Shown in pieces: positions 23,091 through 33,160 of a stretch of DNA of 64,000 nt. The number at the start of each line of letters is the position of its first letter. Position 1 is the stretch's first letter. A model generated the notes under the pieces. The model had not been told where the DNA came from. It saw only the letters and a list, made by a program, of their open reading frames with translations, and made no database searches. The position numbers and the translations under genes were made by a program. Source of the stretch: Mariniphaga anaerophila (GTDB taxonomy: Bacteria; Bacteroidota; Bacteroidia; Bacteroidales; Prolixibacteraceae); contig NZ_FQUM01000013.1 of assembly GCF_900129025.1 (NCBI RefSeq), positions 16,903 to 80,902 of the forward strand, in the 5' to 3' direction.

Positions 23091-23766
23091 CCTAGATGGT
23101 GAAAACCATCGGCTACGTTAAACTATTTTTGTATTTGATGATTCTTATGAATGGATGATAATAATTGTTATGCAACCTAGTGTCATTGTGTAAACTTTGT
23201 ACTTTTCGTTAGGTCTTGAAAACTGGTAGTTTATTCCTGAAAAAGTGATGGAGCGAACGGTATTTCCAAACTGTTTGTTTTCTAGTCTATCTCCGTCATT
23301 GGGCATATAATTCATAATGTTGTTCTATCGGGACATACAATAATTAGCTGGGGAGCCAATGAAAAATATAGAAATAAGCTATAAGGAAAAAACGGAACAA
23401 AGACAATTATTTTTTCTATAAATAATAATTCAATCAGGATATTAAATAAAACATGATTGTCAAGTATACTTGAAAAGGGTGTTCTGATAAAAATAAAATA
23501 AGCTCAGAACCTCTTATTTGCAAAATGCATCCATTTAAACCCATTTTTATTGCGCATGATTTGGTTATTGACTTTTTATTAAGGGAACTAGTTTTGAGGT
23601 TAATACAGTCATACTATATCATTGTTGTTTCATAATCTATGAAATATGTAAAAAAAACAACTTTCAACATTTGTACAAGTCTTAAGAACATCTGTAGTGT
23701 CGTCTTAGCATAAAAGAATAGAAATTTGAAGCCATATTAAATTTTTGAATTAAAGACGAAATATCA
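23091..23766. promoter_or_regulatory. AT-rich 5' region of the GH146-GH97 operon, no gene seen
   Basis: I find no coding sequence in these ~680 bases. They contain a 14-bp perfect palindrome TCAAGTATACTTGA at 23460-23473 and, just after it, GTTCTGA (23481-23487) paired with TCAGAAC (23504-23510). A TATTTTTG at 23124-23131 matches the Bacteroidota -7 consensus but has no -33 partner. The region is long enough for an upstream regulatory leader; its function is unproven. Confidence 0.4.
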
Positions 23767-26700
23767 ATGAATAAGCTATTGTCAAGAATTATGCAGATAC
23801 AGGTGGTTCAGACTAAAATCTATAGTTTAGACTCTTCACAGATATATAAGATTCTAAAGCAAACAAAGATAAATAAACTGATGCTTTTTATTGTCGCAAT
23901 TTTCTTTATTTGGACTCCAACTTTAGTTTTTGCCCAAAACGGAGATCAGATATTAGATGGTATTGGAGAAACTGCGTTGATCTGTCGGTATAAGTTTGAT
24001 GGAAATACGAAAGATTGGTCGCGTAATAATTTGCATGGAAGTGTAAAGGGCGATTTCGAATTTGTAGCCGACAACCAGTTTGGGAAGGTTCTTTCTCTGC
24101 CAGGAAATATAGATTCATATGTTTCAATCCCTGCGGAGACATTGAGAGAGTTAGAAACGATGAGTATTAGTGGTTGGATTTATCTGCGTTCACAGGAAAG
24201 AGGACAGGTCCTTTTGGATTTCGGCAAGAATGATCAACAACATTTTTGGATTGCGCCCAATGGTACGAAAGAAACTCGAAGTTTCTTAGCTCAAATAACA
24301 GCACCGGTACGCAATTATCAAACAAGTAATACGGCATTGGCTCCGTACGTTTGGAGTCACCTGGCTGTTGTTATTGATATTCATGGAAAAAGCTTGCGTA
24401 CATATGTTAATGGTACACTTGTAAGCGAAACGAATAATGTGGAGATGGAGCTTAATAATTTATTCGATAACACTTCAATTAAAAACAATAAGCTATATAT
24501 AGGGAAATCAATATCAGCTGAAAGTTCGTATTTAAATGCCAAATTACATGATCTTCGTATTTACAGAATTGCCTTAACCCAAAATCAGGTTTCAGGAATA
24601 TACAATAATGCACTAAGAATTGAAGATACTTCAGTTAGAACAAGGATTGAACCCGAACGTGGTGTATCAAAATTTTCGGAAGATACTCCACAGTTATACA
24701 CTACTTTGTTATCTGAGGTGCCAGATATTGAGGTAGAAACAGTTGTAGGTGTACTTCCGCGTTTACCCCGTTTTGTGCAAGGAATTTACAAGAACAATTT
24801 TAAAGGACCTGAAGTAAGGGTTGTTTGGCCGGCACCTAAGGATAACAGTGCTGTATTAAGCCCAGGAAAGTATATTCTATCAGGTCGGATTTCAGGTACG
24901 GACATTCAGCCAAATGCTATTGTTACTGTTAAGAATGCAAAACAAAAGAGGGCGCCTGAGCGTACTTTGGAAATATTTGACCTAAATCAGGTTACATTAG
25001 AACCTGATTGTGATAACCACAAAACAAAGTTTATAGAAAATCGTGATAAGTTTATTCTTGGTCTTTCTAAAACCAATCCTGACGATTTCCTCTACATGTT
25101 TCGAAATACCTTTGGACAAAAACAACCCGAGGGGGCAGAACCTTTAGGCGTATGGGATAGCCAGGAAACAAAACTACGTGGTCATGCAACTGGCCATTAT
25201 TTGAGTGGTATTGCCCAAGCGTATGCAAGTACCGGTTATGATACCGTTCTTCGGGCTAATTTTGGCAATAAGATGGAATATATGGTGAATACTTTGTACG
25301 AATTAGCACAACTGTCTGGGCAGCCTAAAATGACCGGTGGCGAATCAATAGCTGATCCTGTGGCAGTACCTCCGGGGCCAGGTAAAACAGGCTTTAATTC
25401 GGATTTAAGTGAAGAAGGTATTCGCACAGATTACTGGAACTGGGGTAATGGTTATATAAGCGCTTATCCTCCAGACCAGTTTATTATGCTGGAAGGAGGG
25501 GCAAAATACGGAACAGATAACGATAAAGTATGGGCTCCTTATTATACCCTACATAAAATTTTAGCAGGATTAATGGATATTTATGAAGTAAGTGACAATA
25601 AAAAAGCACTTGACATATCTTCTGGCATGGGTGACTGGGTGCATGCTCGATTGAGTCAGCTTCCTACTCAAACCCTAATAAACATGTGGAACAGTTACAT
25701 TGCTGGGGAGTTTGGAGGCATGAACGAAGCTATGGCCAGACTTTCTCGTTTAAGTGGTAAAGCTAAATATATGGAAACTGCAAGGTTGTTTGATAATATC
25801 CAAATGTTTTATGGAGATGCAGAACATTCTCATGGTCTCGTGAAAAATGTTGATATGTTTCGCGGATTGCATGCGAACCAGCATATTCCACAAATAATTG
25901 GTGCACTTGAAGTTTATCGTGATTTAAAAACCCCAGAATACTATCATATTGCCGATAATTTTTGGGATATGACCACCAATGATTATATGTACAGTATTGG
26001 TGGTGTGGCCGGAGCTTCACACCCGGCCAATGCAGAATGTTTTACCAGTCAGCCATCAACACTATTTGAGAATGGTTTTTCCGCCGGAGGCCAAAATGAA
26101 ACTTGTGCTACCTATAATATGCTTAAATTGACTCGAAATCTATTTCTTTTTGACCATCGTGCTGATTTTATGGATTACTACGAACGAGGGCTTTATAATC
26201 ATATTCTGGCTTCAGTAGCTGAAGATTCTCCAGCAAATACTTATCATGTTCCTTTGAATCCAGGGGCAATAAAACATTTTGGCAATGCCCATATGGATGG
26301 ATTTACTTGTTGTAATGGTACCGCATTGGAGAGCAGCACAAAACTTCAAAATTCCATTTATTTTAAAAGTGCTGACAATAAGGCTTTGTATATAAATTTG
26401 TACATACCATCAACTTTAAACTGGACAGAAAAGAATATATCAGTATCTCAAAAAACAGCTTATCCAAAACAAGACTTCACCGTATTAACCATTAAAGGGA
26501 ATGCGAAGTTTGCCATGAAAGTACGTGTGCCCAAATGGGCAACCAAGGGTTTCTTTGTAAAGATTAACGGGATAGAGGAAGATGTAATTGTGGAACCTGG
26601 AAGTTATCTTACCTTAAAACGAAAATGGAAAGATGGGGATACCGTTGAGTTACGTATGCCGTTTTCTTTTTATTTAGAGCCTGTGATGGATCAGCAAAAT

Positions 26701-26916
26701 ATTGCCAGTTTGTTTTATGGTCCTGTTTTGTTGGCAGCACAGGAAGAAGGACCACGAAAAGATTGGCGTAAGGTAACATTATATGCCAACGATATCAGCA
26801 AATCGATATCTGGGAATCCTGAAAAGTTGATGTTCAATATTGACGGCGTTGTTTTTAAACCTTTTTATGAAACATATGGACGTCATTCCGTTTATCTTGA
26901 TGTTACTCTAAAATAG
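23767..26916 (+). CDS. GH146-type beta-L-arabinofuranosidase with LamG and Ig-like domains
   Basis: This 1049-residue protein has its hydrophobic signal at residues ~38-57 (LFIVAIFFIWTPTLVFAQ), so the true start may be downstream of the first ATG. Next come a LamG/concanavalin-like domain (~65-285), an Ig-like stretch (~310-400; LPRLPRFVQGIY) and a GH127-superfamily (alpha/alpha)6 barrel (~405-1040) closest in pattern to GH146 (GHATGHYLSGIAQAYA, HQIPQ-like NQHIPQIIGA, GGQNETCATYNMLKL). The zinc-site residues of the clan align as Glu778 and Cys780 (NETC) and Cys848-Cys849 (FTCCNG), with Cys848 as expected nucleophile. It probably releases terminal beta-L-arabinofuranose. GH97 follows after 39 bases in the same operon. 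Confidence 0.88.
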   Translation: MNKLLSRIMQIQVVQTKIYSLDSSQIYKILKQTKINKLMLFIVAIFFIWTPTLVFAQNGDQILDGIGETALICRYKFDGNTKDWSRNNLHGSVKGDFEFVADNQFGKVLSLPGNIDSYVSIPAETLRELETMSISGWIYLRSQERGQVLLDFGKNDQQHFWIAPNGTKETRSFLAQITAPVRNYQTSNTALAPYVWSHLAVVIDIHGKSLRTYVNGTLVSETNNVEMELNNLFDNTSIKNNKLYIGKSISAESSYLNAKLHDLRIYRIALTQNQVSGIYNNALRIEDTSVRTRIEPERGVSKFSEDTPQLYTTLLSEVPDIEVETVVGVLPRLPRFVQGIYKNNFKGPEVRVVWPAPKDNSAVLSPGKYILSGRISGTDIQPNAIVTVKNAKQKRAPERTLEIFDLNQVTLEPDCDNHKTKFIENRDKFILGLSKTNPDDFLYMFRNTFGQKQPEGAEPLGVWDSQETKLRGHATGHYLSGIAQAYASTGYDTVLRANFGNKMEYMVNTLYELAQLSGQPKMTGGESIADPVAVPPGPGKTGFNSDLSEEGIRTDYWNWGNGYISAYPPDQFIMLEGGAKYGTDNDKVWAPYYTLHKILAGLMDIYEVSDNKKALDISSGMGDWVHARLSQLPTQTLINMWNSYIAGEFGGMNEAMARLSRLSGKAKYMETARLFDNIQMFYGDAEHSHGLVKNVDMFRGLHANQHIPQIIGALEVYRDLKTPEYYHIADNFWDMTTNDYMYSIGGVAGASHPANAECFTSQPSTLFENGFSAGGQNETCATYNMLKLTRNLFLFDHRADFMDYYERGLYNHILASVAEDSPANTYHVPLNPGAIKHFGNAHMDGFTCCNGTALESSTKLQNSIYFKSADNKALYINLYIPSTLNWTEKNISVSQKTAYPKQDFTVLTIKGNAKFAMKVRVPKWATKGFFVKINGIEEDVIVEPGSYLTLKRKWKDGDTVELRMPFSFYLEPVMDQQNIASLFYGPVLLAAQEEGPRKDWRKVTLYANDISKSISGNPEKLMFNIDGVVFKPFYETYGRHSVYLDVTLK

Positions 26917-26955
26917 TGTTGTGTGTGATTTTAAAAGAAATCATTATAATAAATA

Positions 26956-28938
26956 ATGAACAGCATGAAACGGATAGTGATAATAATCTGCGTAAATTTA
27001 TTACCGTATATAGGTTGGGCTGATACAATAAAGCTGTTTTCGCCAGATAAGAAAACGAAAGTTGAGATTCATTGCAATAAAGAAATATATTATTCCATCT
27101 ACCATTTAGATAGAGAAATATTGGATAATTCAAAAATTGGCTTAGTCGGATTTAGAGAAAGTTTAAATGGTGATAGTCTAGATTTTTTAACCAGAAAGAA
27201 TGATATAAATGAGCAAATAGACTCTCCCTTTTACAGGTTTGCATCATACAAGGTAAGTTATAATGAATTGCAATTAACATTCAAACAAAACTATTTACTG
27301 CAATTTCGAGTTTATAACGGAGGAGGAGTTGCCTATAGGTTTGTATTAAACAGAAATAGAAATGCCATCGTTAAAAATGAAATTGCAGAATTCAATTTTG
27401 ATAATGATTACAAGGTCTATGCTGCTCATACAACCGGAAAAAACGATCCTTTTGCTACTTCATTTCAAAATACCTATCAGGTTAGTGAAATCTCACGTAT
27501 GGATACAAGTTTAATTTTTTTGCCTGTAGTCGTCGATATTGAAGATGAGTGGAAAGTAACAATCACCGAATCGGATTTAGAGGATTACCCTGGAATGTTT
27601 CTAAAATTAACTGAAAGTAAAAAAGGATTTAATGGAGTTTATGCACCTTATCCCGCAAAAGTGGATTGCTACCCTTGGCGAAAGCAGGAATATGTAACAA
27701 AGCGTGAGCCATATATCGCAAAAGTGAATAAAAAGCAGCGACTTCCATGGCGAATTATTACTATCTCAGAAAAAGATACAGAGATGCCTGTCAATAATAT
27801 GGTTTATGCTTTGGCTTCTCCAAACCGAATAGGAGATTATAGTTGGGCAAAGCCGGGAAAATCAGCCTGGGAATGGTGGAATGATTGGGGAATTCACAGT
27901 GTGGATTTTATGGCTGGCATAAACATGGATACGTACAAGTATTATATTGATTTTGCTTCCAAATATGGTTTGGAATATGTCATTCTTGATGAAGGTTGGT
28001 ATGACGGTAAAAAAGGTAATTTATTTCAGGTTATTCCTGAATTAGATCTGCAAGAATTAGTGAGTTATGCAAAAGACAGGAATATTGGAGTAATTCTTTG
28101 GGCTGTTTTTAATGTTCTGGATAGTCAGCTTGATGAAGCATGCAAGTATTATTCTGAAATGGGAATAAAAGGATTTAAAGTGGATTTCCTTGATCGTGAT
28201 GATCAGGAAGCTGTAAAAATGGTATATAGAATAGCTGAAACTACAGCCAAATACAAATTGATATTGGATTTGCACGGAATCTATAAACCAACGGGACTAA
28301 ATAGAACCTACCCGCATATTATGAATTTTGAAGGAGTATTTGGTTTGGAAGAAATGAAATGGAGTACCCCAGAAGTTAATATGCCGGAATATAATGTGAC
28401 TTTTCCATTTATTCGACTTATGGCGGGACCTGTGGATTATACCCCAGGTGCTATGAGAAATGCTTCAAAGAAAGACTTTCAACCAATTTACAGTAATCCT
28501 TTAAGCCAAGGTACAAGATGTCATCAGTTGGCAACATATGTAGTGTTTGATTCTCCGTTAACAATGCTATGCGACGCACCAACATATTATGAAAAGGAAC
28601 AAGAATTTACAAACTTTTTGGCATCAATCCCTGTAATTCCAGACGAAACTAAGATCCTTCAGGGACAGCTTGGTGAGTTCATAGTTACAGCAAAGCGATT
28701 TGATACGGATTGGTACATTGGGGGATTAAGCAACTGGAATGAGAGAGAGTTGAACTTAGACTTGTCTTTCTTAGAAAATGATGTAGAATATCAAGCTGTT
28801 ATCTACAACGATGGGATTAATTCAAATAAGCAGGCTTCAGATTATGTTGTAGAAAGAAGAGAAGTAAATGCCAACACAAAATTAAAACTTCATTGTGCTT
28901 CTGGAGGTGGAGTTGTGATCAAGCTTTCTCAAAAGTAG
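26956..28938 (+). CDS. GH97 glycoside hydrolase, retaining (alpha-galactosidase-like) type
   Basis: This 660-residue protein has a signal peptide (NLLPYIGWA) and the GH97 layout: N-terminal super-sandwich (~22-280), (beta/alpha)8 barrel (~285-560) with SAWEWWNDWG, YVILDEGWYDGK, GIKGFKVDFLDRDDQ and LDLHGIYKPTGLNRTYP, and a C-terminal sandwich. The Asp410 in KVDFLDRDDQ fits the nucleophile of the retaining branch (alpha-galactosidase, also beta-L-arabinopyranosidase) rather than the inverting SusB branch. A Glu in FEGVFGLEEMKW is the candidate acid/base. With the neighbouring arabinofuranosidase, alpha-galactose or beta-L-arabinopyranose caps are both possible substrates. It is probably periplasmic. 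Confidence 0.88.
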   Translation: MNSMKRIVIIICVNLLPYIGWADTIKLFSPDKKTKVEIHCNKEIYYSIYHLDREILDNSKIGLVGFRESLNGDSLDFLTRKNDINEQIDSPFYRFASYKVSYNELQLTFKQNYLLQFRVYNGGGVAYRFVLNRNRNAIVKNEIAEFNFDNDYKVYAAHTTGKNDPFATSFQNTYQVSEISRMDTSLIFLPVVVDIEDEWKVTITESDLEDYPGMFLKLTESKKGFNGVYAPYPAKVDCYPWRKQEYVTKREPYIAKVNKKQRLPWRIITISEKDTEMPVNNMVYALASPNRIGDYSWAKPGKSAWEWWNDWGIHSVDFMAGINMDTYKYYIDFASKYGLEYVILDEGWYDGKKGNLFQVIPELDLQELVSYAKDRNIGVILWAVFNVLDSQLDEACKYYSEMGIKGFKVDFLDRDDQEAVKMVYRIAETTAKYKLILDLHGIYKPTGLNRTYPHIMNFEGVFGLEEMKWSTPEVNMPEYNVTFPFIRLMAGPVDYTPGAMRNASKKDFQPIYSNPLSQGTRCHQLATYVVFDSPLTMLCDAPTYYEKEQEFTNFLASIPVIPDETKILQGQLGEFIVTAKRFDTDWYIGGLSNWNERELNLDLSFLENDVEYQAVIYNDGINSNKQASDYVVERREVNANTKLKLHCASGGGVVIKLSQK

Positions 28939-28982
28939 ACTCCTACTAAAACACATTCCAAAATTCTGCTTTTTAAACAACA

Positions 28983-28997
28983 GTACAATTGTTGTAC
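28983..28997. repeat. Short inverted repeat in the regulator's promoter region
   Basis: GTACAATTGTTGTAC has perfect 6-base arms (GTACAA and TTGTAC) around TTG, 68 bases before the hybrid regulator's start. It could be an operator; nothing else supports that. Confidence 0.3.
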
Positions 28998-29029
28998 ACA
29001 TTTGTTATAGTATAATTTGTAAAGTACAT

Positions 29030-29037
29030 TAGATTTG
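29030..29037 (+). promoter_or_regulatory. Possible -7 element for the hybrid two-component regulator
   Basis: TAGATTTG matches the Bacteroidota primary sigma -7 consensus TAnnTTTG 27 bases before the start codon. The nearest TTTG upstream (29001-29004) is 25 bases away, a little far for a -33 box. Confidence 0.35.
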
Positions 29038-29064
29038 TAATCTAAGTCTTAATACTTAAACGAC

Positions 29065-32000
29065 ATGATTAAGTTACTTTTATTCTTTTGTATATTTCTC
29101 TTCTCAATTAATTCATGGTCAAATTCTGATCGCATTAATTTCTTTCATTATACGAATGAAAATGGACTCCCATCATCGTACGCAAAAGATATCACGCAAG
29201 ATTATTTAGGTTTTATATGGGTAGCAACCCGAAACACAATTTCGCGCTTTGACGGAAAGCACTTTAAAAACTTTACAGCCGTAGATTACCAAGGTAATAT
29301 AAGTAAAATATGGGGCATGAGATTCGTTTACTCAAACGACACATCGTTAATTATTGAGACTACAAATAATGATTTCTATGCATTTAATTTTGAACTCGAA
29401 CAGTTTGAACCTTATAACATTTTAAATGAATTACAACCAGGAATTAATGTTCAGGATTCAGATCAAGGATTGTGGATTACAAAAAACAGTTCTATTTCTC
29501 ATTTTGATATTGTAGGTCAAAAATTTCTAATGTTTAAAGAGAGGATTGAATTTGCAGACATTCCCGAAGAAGTGGTTCTAATGCACGTTCGAGAAAAGAA
29601 TAACCTCATAGTTGCTTTAACATCCACTCAACATATAATGGTTTTCGATACAGAGCGTAGCCTACAAAGGCAATTTGAGTTGCCAAAGGATATCGTACAA
29701 GGAGATATTGGGATCTTATTTCTTGATAAAAACAATAATGCCTGGCTTGGCGAATATGGTAACGGGTTATACCGAATTAACCTTACCAATGGACAAATAA
29801 GCCGGTTCTCTTCTGAAGTAAAGGGGAATAGATATATTTTGCATAATATGGTTCATGATATTTGTGAAGATGAGCTGGGGCGAACTTGGATAGGAACAGA
29901 AAATGGATTATGTATCTGGTCTCCTTATACAGAGTCATTCTCATACCATCAATATGATATTAACAATCCCCAAGGATTAAATACCAATCCCATTTATAAT
30001 ATTTTTTGTGATAGGGAAGGGAATATGTGGTTAGGGACCTACTTTGGTGGAATAAATTTCTGGGGAAGTAATACAACCTTCTTTAAGTATTGGGAAGCAG
30101 GTCAAGCTGCTCATCATATTAGTGGGAATGCGGTTAGCTGTATTACAGAAGATAATAAGGGTAATGTTTGGATAGGGATGGAAGACGCAGGTATAAATTG
30201 CATCGATCCTGAGAAAGAAATTATTACAAGAGTGATAGATGAGAGTGTTGGATTATCATACAATAATGTACACGATATTCTCTTCGATACAGAAAATCGA
30301 ATGTGGATTGCAACATATAGTGGTGGAGTTAATATATTAGATATGTCAACGAACAGGTTTGATTATATTAACACGGTTAATAATCCAGTACTACCTGCAG
30401 ATAATATTTATAGCCTGCAACAAATGGGCGATTCAATCTTTATTTCAACATCTGCTGGTGTTGCAGTTTACAATTTGAATTCTAAAAACATTTCTCTATT
30501 TAATGATGAAGTTTTTGATAACATCCAAGTTGAATCAATGCATAAAGATAAGGACCGAATGTGGTTTTCATCAGCAGTTGGGATTTATTTTACTGACAGA
30601 GATGCCATTAATGTGAAAATGTTTGATAAGTTCCCGGATTTGAAGAACATAAATTTTGTAAAAGTTGATTCCAAAGGACGTATCTGGACGGGTGATTACC
30701 GCGAAGGTTTGTGGGGGTACGATTATTCAAAGGATACAGTATATCATTATAATGAGAGAAATGGTTTTCCTTTTACATGGATTTTTAGTATGGAAGAAGG
30801 GATTGATGGTACTTTTTGGGTAAGTGGAGATAAGGGATTGGTGAAATTTAATCCGGAAATCAATAAGATAAATTGGTTTAACAAAGAGTCGGGCTTGCCT
30901 TTTGAGCAGTTTAATTACAGAGCTTCGTTTAGGGATAAAAGCGGCATGATATATTTTGGAGGTAACAATGGCATGGTCTCCTTTAATGAGAAGTGGGAAC
31001 AGGAAGAAAAGAAGGAAATGAATGTAGTTTTTAGAGGGATGCAATTATTTAATCAGGAACTTAAACCTGGTCAAACTTCAGCTTTAAAAATTTCATTAAA
31101 TGAACATCCTGAAATCAACCTAAAGTATAAAGAGAATGTTTTCACAATTGAATATTCAGCTCTTAATTTCCAAAACAAAGGGAATTGTCATTATGCTTAT
31201 TATCTGGAAGGATTTGAGAATGATTGGAATCTTGTAGGTAATCGCGATTTTGCTACTTATACTAATTTGAATCCGGGCACTTATTATTTTCATGTTAAAG
31301 CATCAGTCGATAATAACCAATGGGATAATCAATTTAATACGGTGAAAGTTGTTATTGAGCCACCATTTTGGCTCTCATGTTGGGGTTTTGTTATTTATTT
31401 TTTATTAATGGTGCTAGCTCTGAGCATCTTTATTGCAGTCTCTAGAAAAATCAGAAAGTCGAGGTTGCAAGTAGAGATTGAACGTCGCGAAAAGATGTAC
31501 CTAACTGACCTCAATAATTTTAAGCTCGAATTTTTCACCAACGTTTCGCACGAACTGAGAACACCCCTAACATTAATTATTGGTCCTTTGACTAGGATAA
31601 TTAATGAAGAGAAGCTTACTCCAGCTCTTAACAATAAGATGAAAGGCATTAAGAATAATGCATCTCGTTTATTATTCTTAATTAATCAACTACTTGATTT
31701 CAGGAAAACTGAGATTGGTAAAGAAAAACTAACGGTAAGTCAGCAGGAGATAGGCAAATTGATAAAGCAGATAGAAGAATATTTTAGCAATGCGGCAAAA
31801 GATAAAGGAATTGAGTTAGAGTTCGTCTATGATAAGTTGAATTCGAAGGTTTGGATTGATAGCAAGAAAATTGAAACTATATTAGTAAATATTATTTCAA
31901 ATGCTTTAAAATATACAAATGAAGGAGGAACAGTTTCAGTTTATTCAGAATTAGTCTCTGATAATGACGAGGATAGTGTGAATGCTTTTATGTGTACTGT

Positions 32001-33090
32001 TAAAGATAATGGGGTTGGTATTGAAATTTCTAAGCTGAATAAGATATTTGAGCGTTTTTATCGTGACGATTTGGTAAGTAGTGGCAGAAATGATGAAGGA
32101 GGTTCAGGAATAGGTCTAGCACTGGCAAATAATTTGGTGAAGCTGCATAAAGGTAGTATTAACGTAACTAGCGAGAAAGGTAAAGGTTCTGTATTTACAA
32201 TAAAGATTCCAGTTGCCAGAAAAGAATATAAGGATGATGAAATTATCCTTGCAGAAAAGCAGTATAATATTCAGACGTTAAGTAGGGATAAGGTAACAAC
32301 AATTTTATCCACAGATAAGGAATTACATAAGATTAGTAAAAAAAGCAATATCTTGGTAATTGATGACAATCGGGAATTGCTGGACTTTATTACTGAAACT
32401 TTGGTGAATGATTATTCAGTAACCACAGCAGTTGATGGTGCGCAGGGGATTGAAAAAGTAGGAAATACTAACTTTGACATAATAATAAGTGATGTAATGA
32501 TGCCATATATCGATGGTTTTGAACTTACCAGAAAGCTAAAAAGTGACATACAGACTTCTCATATTCCAATCATATTATTGACTGCTAAAAGTGGGGATGA
32601 AAGTAAATTTGAAGGTTTGCAAACTGGTGCGGATTATTACATCGAAAAGCCGTTTCTTCCACATATTCTTAAACAGCTTATTGAGAATGTCCTTAAAACC
32701 AGGCAAAATCTTTTCAAACGTTTTAAATCTGACCTAACTATGTTGCCCAAAGATGTGGCAGTTGTTGATTCGGATATAGAACTGATCGAAAAGATTACAA
32801 AACTGGTAGAGGATAATATTGATATTCCCAACCTCGATGTTCAGTTTATTATTGATGAAATTGGAATAAGTCGATCATTGCTACATTTAAAGTTAAAGAA
32901 ATTGACAGATTGTTCGGCTACTGAATTTGTTCGTTCAATTCGACTTCGAGAGGCCGCCAGATTAATTGCTGAAAGAAAATGTAATATTTCGGAAGCTGCT
33001 TACCGAACTGGTTTTTCAACCCCGGCCTATTTCTCTCGTCGTTTTAAAGAATACTTTGGAAAGTCTCCAAAGGATTATTTTAATAATTAA
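29065..33090 (+). CDS. Hybrid two-component system sensor/AraC-type regulator (HTCS)
   Basis: This 1341-residue one-protein regulator senses a breakdown product in the periplasm and activates PUL transcription. After a signal peptide (~1-20) come two-component propeller repeats (~25-640, repeated WIGTE/WLGTY blades), a Y_Y_Y domain (~690-760) and one transmembrane helix (~768-793). HisKA has His829 (NVSHELRTPLTL), HATPase_c has DNGVGI and GGSGIGLALANNLV, the receiver has Asp1143 (IISDVMMPYIDGFE), and a C-terminal AraC helix-turn-helix pair ends GKSPKDYFNN. All catalytic residues look intact. It lies between the GH146-GH97 operon and the second SusCD pair and probably controls at least one of them (inference). 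An IS5-type element sits just behind it. Confidence 0.95.
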   Translation: MIKLLLFFCIFLFSINSWSNSDRINFFHYTNENGLPSSYAKDITQDYLGFIWVATRNTISRFDGKHFKNFTAVDYQGNISKIWGMRFVYSNDTSLIIETTNNDFYAFNFELEQFEPYNILNELQPGINVQDSDQGLWITKNSSISHFDIVGQKFLMFKERIEFADIPEEVVLMHVREKNNLIVALTSTQHIMVFDTERSLQRQFELPKDIVQGDIGILFLDKNNNAWLGEYGNGLYRINLTNGQISRFSSEVKGNRYILHNMVHDICEDELGRTWIGTENGLCIWSPYTESFSYHQYDINNPQGLNTNPIYNIFCDREGNMWLGTYFGGINFWGSNTTFFKYWEAGQAAHHISGNAVSCITEDNKGNVWIGMEDAGINCIDPEKEIITRVIDESVGLSYNNVHDILFDTENRMWIATYSGGVNILDMSTNRFDYINTVNNPVLPADNIYSLQQMGDSIFISTSAGVAVYNLNSKNISLFNDEVFDNIQVESMHKDKDRMWFSSAVGIYFTDRDAINVKMFDKFPDLKNINFVKVDSKGRIWTGDYREGLWGYDYSKDTVYHYNERNGFPFTWIFSMEEGIDGTFWVSGDKGLVKFNPEINKINWFNKESGLPFEQFNYRASFRDKSGMIYFGGNNGMVSFNEKWEQEEKKEMNVVFRGMQLFNQELKPGQTSALKISLNEHPEINLKYKENVFTIEYSALNFQNKGNCHYAYYLEGFENDWNLVGNRDFATYTNLNPGTYYFHVKASVDNNQWDNQFNTVKVVIEPPFWLSCWGFVIYFLLMVLALSIFIAVSRKIRKSRLQVEIERREKMYLTDLNNFKLEFFTNVSHELRTPLTLIIGPLTRIINEEKLTPALNNKMKGIKNNASRLLFLINQLLDFRKTEIGKEKLTVSQQEIGKLIKQIEEYFSNAAKDKGIELEFVYDKLNSKVWIDSKKIETILVNIISNALKYTNEGGTVSVYSELVSDNDEDSVNAFMCTVKDNGVGIEISKLNKIFERFYRDDLVSSGRNDEGGSGIGLALANNLVKLHKGSINVTSEKGKGSVFTIKIPVARKEYKDDEIILAEKQYNIQTLSRDKVTTILSTDKELHKISKKSNILVIDDNRELLDFITETLVNDYSVTTAVDGAQGIEKVGNTNFDIIISDVMMPYIDGFELTRKLKSDIQTSHIPIILLTAKSGDESKFEGLQTGADYYIEKPFLPHILKQLIENVLKTRQNLFKRFKSDLTMLPKDVAVVDSDIELIEKITKLVEDNIDIPNLDVQFIIDEIGISRSLLHLKLKKLTDCSATEFVRSIRLREAARLIAERKCNISEAAYRTGFSTPAYFSRRFKEYFGKSPKDYFNN

Positions 33091-33160
33091 TTTTTCTTCA
33101 TTTCCAGTGGCAGGTAAAAGTTAACTGTGCCCATTTGTCGAGTGGTTCTTTTACGATTTA

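Noticed and set aside
23124..23131. TATTTTTG as a promoter for GH146
   Set aside because: It is more than 600 bases from the start codon, lacks a -33 partner, and such sequences are common by chance in this AT-rich DNA.
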